From the NCBI RefSeq assembly GCF_001653135.1, contig NZ_BDDS01000005.1, positions 248,001 to 312,000 of the forward strand: a stretch of DNA of 64,000 nucleotides, given 5' to 3'. This document shows, one piece after another, positions 58,394-64,000 of this stretch (position 1 is the first letter of the stretch; each line of letters begins with the position of its first letter). The stretch comes from Pseudoalteromonas neustonica. Lineage in GTDB: Bacteria > Pseudomonadota > Gammaproteobacteria > Enterobacterales > Alteromonadaceae. A model generated the notes under the pieces. The model saw only the letters and a program-made list of their open reading frames with translations. It had not been told where the DNA came from and made no database searches. A program made the position numbers and the translations under genes.

Positions 58394-60154
58394 ATGTGGT
58401 CTGATAAAGAATCAAAAATTGATTTCTTAAATTTTAATGAAACGGCTGAGTCAATAAAAGATCTTATAACAGAAAAGGAGTTAATGCCTATTAGTATAGG
58501 CGTTTTTGGTGATTGGGGCGCTGGAAAATCGACGATTCTTGAACTTACTAAGGCTTCTCTGGAAAGTGATGAACAAGAATATATCCAAGTACATTTCGAT
58601 GCATGGACTTTCCAAGGGTATGATGACGCTAAAGCGGCGTTACTAGAAACAATTGCATCTACTTTAGTTAAAAAAGCAGCAGACGATAAAAATCTCAGTG
58701 CAAAAGCAAAAGAGTTTGCTGGACGAATAGATAAGATCAGACTGATGGGATTGCTAATGGATGGTGGTGCAGCATTAGCTGGTATACCAACTATGGGTGG
58801 TATACAGAAGATCATGGGACTATTCAGTGGTGGTGACGATGGTGAACTGGATGTTGATGATGTAAAAGGTGCTGTCGATGGCGCTAAGGATGTCGCGAAG
58901 AAAAACAAAGGTTTGATCAAAGATAATAAATCATTTTCACCTCCTAAAGAAATTAAAGAATTCCGAAAAGCATATTCTGATCTGTTAAAGGAGTTTGATA
59001 AGCCACTTATTGTCTATGTCGATAATTTAGATCGCTGCTCTCCATTTAATGCTATTTCGACCCTTGAGGCGATCAGGTTATTTCTATTTTTACCCAATAC
59101 TGCATTTGTTATTGCCGCCGATGAGGACATGATCCGCTTGGCAGTGCCTGAGTATCACAAAGGTGCATCTCAACGACATCAAACTGATTATTTAGACAAG
59201 CTTATTCAAATTCCTGTGCATGTACCAAGACCCGGCGTTCTGGAGATAAGGGCATATTTAATGATGCTTACTGCTCAAGATCACGGCGTTACCGATGCGC
59301 AATTAGAAACGATAAGATGTGCCCTTGAAGAGTCATTAAGGCTGTCGTGGAAACAACCACAAATTACCGTTGACGAGCTACTTCAAGATCACGAGATTGA
59401 AAAGCATTCCGAACTCAGAAGTAAATTTGTGGTTGCTGAACAGTTAGCTCCACTATTAGCTGAATCCACAAACATTAACGGCAACCCTCGCATAGTTAAG
59501 CGATTACTCAATCAGGTTAAGATGAGAAAGAAAACCGCTCATCGCAGAGGAATGCAGCTTGATGAAAAAACTATCACTAAGCTGGTAATTTTTGAGAGGT
59601 GCTTAGGCACTCAGGCTACCAACAAGCTTTATGAATTAATTGATAAGGAAAACGGATATCCAAAAGTATTAGCGGATCTTGAAAATTCAGAAGTCGAATT
59701 TGACGAAATTAATTTACCTGAAGAGTGGAAACTCGACCTAGCTTTTATTGATAAATGGTCGAAATTACCTCCCATGTTCACTGAAATGGATTTGACACCA
59801 GCGGCATATCTGAGCAGAGAAAGCATTCCAATGGGGGCTGTTAATTCGGTAATGTCTGGAGCCGCTCAAAAACTCGTAGAAGAATTAATGAAGCAAAAGG
59901 TAAGGGTCAGTGGCGTTAACTCTACTGCGATTACCACAACTCCGAAGGAAGAATACATGTCAGTCATGGATGGTTTGATTGAAAACTTTAAGTTGATTGG
60001 TGATTGGACCGAAAGACCAACAGGCATTTATGGGGCTGTGTTACTTGCCAAGCAGGATGATAAATGTAGCTTAAGTCTTCTTACATTTTTAAAAAGCTTG
60101 CCCCGCCAAAGATGGCTTAATCCAATTTTAAAAGAACTAGAGGGAACTAAGTAA
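58394..60154 (+). CDS. qatA: KAP-family P-loop ATPase, QatA-like
   Basis: A 586-residue predicted ATPase. Walker A is GDWGAGKST (39-47) and Walker B is the KAP-type VYVDNLDRCS (about 210). The region after it (LEAIRLFLFLPNTAFVIAADEDMI) is also typical, as are the opening MWSDKESKIDFLNF and VHFDAWTFQGYDDAKAALLE. This form, followed by a small protein starting MGTSAS, is the QatA-QatB pair of the QatABCD anti-phage system. Ribosome site AAAAGGAG. It lies 18 bp after the resolvase remnant. The Qat call is family recognition and has not been searched. Confidence 0.75.
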   Translation: MWSDKESKIDFLNFNETAESIKDLITEKELMPISIGVFGDWGAGKSTILELTKASLESDEQEYIQVHFDAWTFQGYDDAKAALLETIASTLVKKAADDKNLSAKAKEFAGRIDKIRLMGLLMDGGAALAGIPTMGGIQKIMGLFSGGDDGELDVDDVKGAVDGAKDVAKKNKGLIKDNKSFSPPKEIKEFRKAYSDLLKEFDKPLIVYVDNLDRCSPFNAISTLEAIRLFLFLPNTAFVIAADEDMIRLAVPEYHKGASQRHQTDYLDKLIQIPVHVPRPGVLEIRAYLMMLTAQDHGVTDAQLETIRCALEESLRLSWKQPQITVDELLQDHEIEKHSELRSKFVVAEQLAPLLAESTNINGNPRIVKRLLNQVKMRKKTAHRRGMQLDEKTITKLVIFERCLGTQATNKLYELIDKENGYPKVLADLENSEVEFDEINLPEEWKLDLAFIDKWSKLPPMFTEMDLTPAAYLSRESIPMGAVNSVMSGAAQKLVEELMKQKVRVSGVNSTAITTTPKEEYMSVMDGLIENFKLIGDWTERPTGIYGAVLLAKQDDKCSLSLLTFLKSLPRQRWLNPILKELEGTK

Positions 60155-60155
60155 T

Positions 60156-60422
60156 ATGGGTACGTCCGCATCGTCAACAGGACCAAATAATAAGAGTCCA
60201 CTTATTCCATCTTGGGCAGAGCAAGGAGATCCTGTCACAATAGAACCTGCATCAGGTACTGATGGGGATGAGCAAGCTGGCTCTGATAATAATCAAGCTG
60301 ATGATCAGAATGACAATAGCAATGATATTGACAATGACAAGGTTCAACAAGAAATCGGTGGTTCACCTACAGCAACACCGCCTCCAAATAGGTTTGCCAG
60401 TGCCAGAAGAGCATTTGTGTGA
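60156..60422 (+). pseudogene. qatB: QatB-like protein, truncated by an element end
   Basis: An 88-codon frame starting MGTSASSTGPNNKSPLIPSW, then a Asp/Asn/Gln-rich linker and PPPNRFASARRAFV, then a stop. The opening and the NRFxxARxxF block are those of QatB proteins, which are about 250-300 residues long. The frame ends where the transposon tip TGTGACT (60418) begins, so most of the gene, and any qatC and qatD, are missing. One base separates it from qatA. Confidence 0.7.
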
Positions 60423-60720
60423 CTACTCATAATGTTTGGGACTGAACTCATATTGAAGTAGCTTATTTTAATGGACTAAAACAAATAAGAGTTTATTGAT
60501 TTCTTTGTTTTTCAATCATAATACTTGATATTCAGTCAGTAATCTTATTGATCACTTGTAGCCAAAAGCGGTCATTAGCTTTTGGGTTAATAACGGCTGC
60601 TCAGAGCCTAAAGCTACCAATTTATGTAATTATGTTTGTAAGTCATTCTAATGCGCTCAAGATAAACGAGCTAAGCGGTAAAAGTTCTTGGTCAGATTAG
60701 GGCATGCAAAGTGTTAATCG
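60423..60720. other. Subterminal non-coding region of the mer element
   Basis: No gene recognised. It holds the subterminal repeats shared with 48191-48505 (see the element entries). The rest is AT-rich without a clear structure. Confidence 0.6.
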
Positions 60721-61254
60721 TTACCTATTTATTTTCAGTTTACTTTCCCAATGATCAATACTTTTGATAAATCCGGGACAATGATGTTCCAATGATTTAT
60801 GGCCGGATAAGATCCCCCATAAATGAGGAATAGAGCGCATTTCACAACCCGGAGTTTTGATTATTGCTGATAAAACAAATGACAAGCCAAGATGTCCATA
60901 TACATACGTCATCCAAAGCATAAGCCATGCGGTAATATACTCCCAATTTTGAGAATCTTTATCTTGCCAAACTAAACCAAGAGTTAGCAATGTTATTGTA
61001 AAAATCGAAAGTTGCACTAGCCAAGCCCATTTGACAGAAAAACCTAAGTTTACGACTGGTTTAATCAGATAGAAACCAAGAGCAATGGTGCAAATACTAA
61101 CAAAATTCACGGGCCACCCACGGTCAATCATTCCCGGTATGTCGTCAACAATTTGCCATACTAAATCAAGACAGATTATACCTAAAAGTAGGCGAACAAT
61201 TCGTCCAATAATTCGCGGTGGTTCAATACTTCCCGATTCTAGATATGTATTCAT
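60721..61254 (-). CDS. Membrane protein of unknown function beside mer
   Basis: A 177-residue protein with four to five membrane helices (about 17-37, 49-66, 76-98, 108-134) and a soluble tail with CEMRSIPHLWGILSGHKSLEHHCPGF. The Cys and His in the tail could bind metal. I do not recognise the family. It is divergent from merR and inside the second element, so a link to mercury is positional only. Confidence 0.55.
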   Translation of the reverse strand: MNTYLESGSIEPPRIIGRIVRLLLGIICLDLVWQIVDDIPGMIDRGWPVNFVSICTIALGFYLIKPVVNLGFSVKWAWLVQLSIFTITLLTLGLVWQDKDSQNWEYITAWLMLWMTYVYGHLGLSFVLSAIIKTPGCEMRSIPHLWGILSGHKSLEHHCPGFIKSIDHWESKLKINR

Positions 61255-61445
61255 GCAATTACTCTTTGACTATCTGTTGATCTATTAATGCCTTATATGA
61301 ACTATTCAATATATTCTAATTTAGTATAGATGCCATTCGTTGGTTTATGCATGTAAAGCACAGGTGTTAAAGCTCATATTCATTGCTGGTCACTCTAATT
61401 AGATATAAAGTAAGTAAACAAAAAATCGGTAAGGTAATTGATAAC

Positions 61446-61838
61446 GTGTCTAAACGAACCATAAGTATGTTGGCTAAAGAAGTGAGCGTAAATGTCGAGA
61501 CAATTCGTTTTTATGAACGCAAAGGCTTAATTAATCAGCCACCCAAACCTATGCAGGGCTATAGACATTACCCGAATGAAACGGTAAACAGAATACACTT
61601 TATTAAGCGTTCTCAAGAATTAGGTTTTACACTGAAAGAGATTGAAGGGTTACTTGCGTTAAACGATAGTCCATGTAGTAAAGTACAAGAATTAGCTAAT
61701 AAAAAACTGATCGCAGTACAAAAAAAGATGGCTGACTTGTTGTTGTTAGAACACGCTTTGGAAGAACATTTAGGACAATGCCAAAATAATGATGACGATA
61801 GCCACTGCCCAATAATTGATTCGTTGCAACCGAAGTAA
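61446..61838 (+). CDS. merR: Mercury-responsive regulator
   Basis: A 130-residue MerR protein with helix-turn-helix (SMLAKEVSVNVETIRFYERKGLINQPPKP, nearly the canonical MerR reading) and the three Hg(II) cysteines in the expected places: SPCSKVQELA (about 79), GQCQNN (about 115) and SHCPII (about 124). The start is GTG 61446 with AAGGTAA upstream; a TTG at 61383 is in frame. It is transcribed in the same direction as merTPCA, as in some marine mer operons, not divergently as in Tn501. Confidence 0.9.
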   Translation: MSKRTISMLAKEVSVNVETIRFYERKGLINQPPKPMQGYRHYPNETVNRIHFIKRSQELGFTLKEIEGLLALNDSPCSKVQELANKKLIAVQKKMADLLLLEHALEEHLGQCQNNDDDSHCPIIDSLQPK

Positions 61839-61970
61839 ATGATTCACTTAACTACCATTTCCCACTAAAACAGCATATCCAATTTTACTTCTGCGCCTTA
61901 ATTCAAGTTAGCTTATTCCCCTTATCTGTCGTAGCAGATTATCCAAGATAAATTTTTTTATAAATCACCC

Positions 61971-62002
61971 TTGACTCCGTACTTAGGTACATACAATACA
62001 CT
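61971..62002 (+). promoter_or_regulatory. mer promoter/operator
   Basis: TTGACT (61971-61976), then the dyad CCGTACTTAGGTAC, and a -10 TACACT at 61997-62002 (20-bp spacer; a 19-bp option is ATACAC). The -35 and the first dyad arm CCGTAC equal the Tn501/Tn21 mer operator. It lies 28 bp before merT. Confidence 0.85.
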
Positions 62003-62029
62003 TGCATTATCACTTAATGAGGTATCCAT

Positions 62030-62377
62030 ATGAATCAAAAAGAATCAAACCTTCCAATGATAGGTGGCATCATCGCAGCAATAGGCGCAGGCGTGTGTTG
62101 TGTAGGTCCTTTGCTCCTGTTACTACTTGGGGTAAGTGGCTCATGGATTGGTAATTTAACTGCATTTGAACCCTATAGGCCATTATTTATCGCATTTGTA
62201 GTGTTGTTGTTTGGTTACTCAGGTTGGAAAATTTATCGTCCAGTAGAAGAGTGTGAGCCGGGAACGGCCTGTGCAATTCCTAAGAAACAGCAACAACGAA
62301 AAGCCATTTTCTGGCTGAGCGCTATAGTTGCGACAATTTTAGTGACCAGTAATTATTGGATACTTTTGTTTGCTTAA
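62030..62377 (+). CDS. merT: Mercuric ion inner-membrane transporter
   Basis: A 115-residue protein with three helices. The first holds the vicinal Cys pair (AGVCCVGPLLLLLLGVSG), and the loop after the second has a second pair (CEPGTACAIP). These match MerT, which takes Hg(II) from MerP to the cytosolic reductase. ATG 62030 follows GAGGTATCCAT. Confidence 0.93.
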   Translation: MNQKESNLPMIGGIIAAIGAGVCCVGPLLLLLLGVSGSWIGNLTAFEPYRPLFIAFVVLLFGYSGWKIYRPVEECEPGTACAIPKKQQQRKAIFWLSAIVATILVTSNYWILLFA

Positions 62378-62423
62378 TATACAGATCAAGAAATTTATAA
62401 CATTTTAAAATTTGGAGCTAATT

Positions 62424-62708
62424 ATGAAAAAATTATTATTAACCGCACTGCTTTCACTTTCTAGTTTTGGTGCTTTTGCCGAAGTAAAAACAGTTACGCT
62501 GGAAGTGCCAACGATGAACTGTGCGACATGCCCAATCACAGTTAAAAAATCATTAGAAAATGTTGATGGCGTTGAAAAAGCGAAAGTTACCTACAAGCCT
62601 AAGCTAGCTGTTGTTTCTTTTGATGACACTAAAACCAACATCAATGCATTAATTGCAGCGACTACCAACGCTGGCTACCCATCAAATTTAAAAGGTGAAA
62701 ATAAGTAA
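62424..62708 (+). CDS. merP: Periplasmic mercury-binding protein
   Basis: A 94-residue protein with signal peptide (about 1-20, SFGAFA cut) and one heavy-metal domain with TMNCATCPITVKKSLENVDGV (CxxC at about 33-36). It captures Hg(II) in the periplasm and passes it to MerT. Start ATG 62424 has TGGAG upstream, while TTG at 62412 would place that site inside the gene. The stop shares one base with merC. Confidence 0.93.
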   Translation: MKKLLLTALLSLSSFGAFAEVKTVTLEVPTMNCATCPITVKKSLENVDGVEKAKVTYKPKLAVVSFDDTKTNINALIAATTNAGYPSNLKGENK

Positions 62709-63127
62709 TGTTTAGCCCCTTAAAACTTGTTACGCGTATCGGAGATAAAGCAGGCTCTATAGGTGCACTTGTTTCGGCAATGGGGTGCGCTATGTGTTTT
62801 CCTGCGATAGCTAGTCTAGGTGCGGCAATTGGGATGGGATTTCTTAGTCAGTGGGAAGGGTTATTTATCAATACGTTGTTACCACTGTTTGCAGCATTAG
62901 CGCTGGCAATGAATATTTTAGGCTGGTTTAGCCATCGTCAATGGCACCGTAGTTTAATCGGTTCAATTGGCCCAATTTTGGTTTTACTCTCTTTATACCC
63001 TTGGTTCCAGTACGGCTGGAGTTCATACGTTACTTATACGGGGCTAGGACTAATGGTTGTTGTATCAATTTGGGACATGGTTTCTCCAGCGAATAAACGC
63101 TGTGATGATGAAACTTGTACCGCTTAA
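62708..63127 (+). CDS. merC: Mercury membrane transporter MerC
   Basis: A 139-residue protein with four helices. The first carries the Cys pair in SAMGCAMCFPAIASLGAAIG, as in MerC. A tail with CDDETC binds metal too. It is an additional Hg(II) uptake route next to MerT. The gap to merA is 20 bp. Confidence 0.9.
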   Translation: MFSPLKLVTRIGDKAGSIGALVSAMGCAMCFPAIASLGAAIGMGFLSQWEGLFINTLLPLFAALALAMNILGWFSHRQWHRSLIGSIGPILVLLSLYPWFQYGWSSYVTYTGLGLMVVVSIWDMVSPANKRCDDETCTA

Positions 63128-63147
63128 CTTTTTAAGAGGAATAAAAT

Positions 63148-64000
63148 ATGTCAACGAATAGTTGTTGCTCGTCAAATGACACTCAGCCAGAACAATTACA
63201 TGTAGCCATTATTGGTAGTGGCTCAGGGGCCTTTGCCAGTGCGATTAAAGCAGCAGAAGGCGGAGCAAGAGTTACTATCATTGAGGGGGCTGATGTTATC
63301 GGTGGTTGCTGTGTAAATGTCGGCTGTGTTCCCTCAAAAATATTAATCCGTGCTGCGCAATTAGCGCACCAGCAACGTACTAACCCATTTGATGGTTTAG
63401 AGAATATTCAGCCACAACTTAGCCGTTCCTTATTAGCACATCAGCAAAATGCTCGCGTTGAAGAATTACGCGATGCTAAATATCAACGTATTTTAGAGAG
63501 CAATCCAGCGCTATCTTTACTTAAAGGTTATGCACGTTTTAAAAATGAAAATACCTTGCTAGTTCAAAAGTCTGATGGTAGCGAAGAAGAGCTGGTTGCA
63601 GATCGCATTTTAATTGCAACAGGCTCTACACCAAGTATTCCACCAATTGAAGGGTTAGTTGACACGCCTTACTGGACATCAACAGAAGCCTTGTTTACCG
63701 AAGAATTACCAAGTAGCTTGATTGTTATCGGCTCCTCCGTTGTTGCTCTGGAAATTGCACAAGCTTATGCCCGTTTAGGAAGCAGTGTAACAGTATTAGC
63801 ACGACATACGCTTTTGTATGCAGAAGATCCGTTATTAGGTGAAAAGCTGACTGAATGTTTTGAAAAAGAAGGCATTCGTGTACTTAATAATACGCAAGCA
63901 AGTCATGTTTCTTATGGTAGTAATGGGTTTACATTGAAAACTAACGAAGGAACATTAATCGCTGAAAAATTGCTTATCTCTACGGGTCGCCATGCAAATA
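63148..64000 (+). CDS. merA: Mercuric reductase (5' part, cut by window end)
   Basis: The first 284 codons of the flavin disulfide reductase that turns Hg(II) into Hg(0) with NADPH. There is no N-terminal NmerA heavy-metal domain: the FAD motif (VAIIGSGSGAFASAIKAAEGGARVTIIE) begins at residue 18, after MSTNSCCSSNDT. The active-site pair is in GGCCVNVGCVPSKILIR. The NADPH motif is VIGSSVVALEIAQAYARLG. ATG 63148 follows AAGAGGA. The C-terminal Cys pair lies beyond the window. Confidence 0.95.
   Translation, partial: MSTNSCCSSNDTQPEQLHVAIIGSGSGAFASAIKAAEGGARVTIIEGADVIGGCCVNVGCVPSKILIRAAQLAHQQRTNPFDGLENIQPQLSRSLLAHQQNARVEELRDAKYQRILESNPALSLLKGYARFKNENTLLVQKSDGSEEELVADRILIATGSTPSIPPIEGLVDTPYWTSTEALFTEELPSSLIVIGSSVVALEIAQAYARLGSSVTVLARHTLLYAEDPLLGEKLTECFEKEGIRVLNNTQASHVSYGSNGFTLKTNEGTLIAEKLLISTGRHAN

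Larger units (their letters stand above)
60418..64000. mobile_element. Second element of the same family, carrying a mercury operon (partial)
   Basis: TGTGACTACTCATAATG at 60418 matches the left tip at 48163 (TGTGACTGTGCATAATG), with TTTGGGACTGAACTCA after it. AATCATAATA recurs about 96 bp in, as in the other element, and the block AGCCAAAAGCGG is at 60558. The element runs off the window, so its right end and target duplication cannot be seen. Cargo so far: a membrane protein and merR, merT, merP, merC, merA. Confidence 0.7.

Overview
The window looks like the chromosome of a low-GC marine gammaproteobacterium, most likely Pseudoalteromonas or a close Alteromonadales relative. The ubiD-fre pair, the adenosine deaminase, the PAS-GGDEF-EAL and chemotaxis genes and the merR-T-P-C-A order all fit this. 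That is recognition by eye, not a search.

Region 1 (1-11455) is ordinary chromosome: the end of a hybrid histidine kinase, add, a CBS-domain gene, a YafY/WYL regulator with a small dimeric-barrel gene, ubiD-fre, a membrane GGDEF-EAL protein, a chemotaxis receptor, an MliC-type lysozyme inhibitor, and the first half of a DUF808 (YedI-like) gene. That gene breaks off in its conserved core at about 11455. I read the break as the left edge of a genomic island that continues past the right end of the window.

Region 2 (11455-47700) is a metal-resistance block. A cluster of unrecognised small genes (11821-14175) is followed by a leftward Zn/Cd-type module: two CDF exporters, a transglutaminase-like protein, a His/Cys-rich secreted protein and a CzcCBA-type RND pump, with a divergent CadR-like MerR regulator. 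Next is a rightward copper module: CopL-like protein, DUF411, CusCBA with tandem CusF domains, PepSY protein, PepSY-ferredoxin-flavin reductase fusion, CopC, CopD, NTF2-like protein, CopA oxidase, CopB, DUF1624 protein and a formyltransferase-like protein. A second copper unit (MerR, Cu(I) P1B ATPase, cupredoxin, DUF2933, methyltransferase, Met/His-rich protein, HMA-like protein, lipoprotein) and a leftward DUF305 / glutaredoxin-MauE pair complete the block.

Region 3 (47560-64000) is a nested mosaic. A three-subsite res site and a serine resolvase gene are followed by a KAP ATPase and the start of a QatB-like protein, which together look like the remains of a QatABCD anti-phage locus. The resolvase gene is cut in two by a 9,980-bp element (48163-58142) with TGTG...CACA inverted ends and a TATT target duplication. 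Its cargo is a second, rearranged copy of the Zn/Cd module. The same end sequence recurs at 60418, exactly where the QatB reading frame breaks. From there a second element runs out of the window carrying a mercury operon (merR, merT, merP, merC, merA). No transposase, integrase or relaxase gene was seen in the island part of the window.

Three promoters (22858-22888, 49118-49148, 57650-57680) share one MerR-type operator with a 19-bp spacer, so the two Zn/Cd modules probably form one regulon. The copper ATPase and mer units have their own MerR-type promoters.
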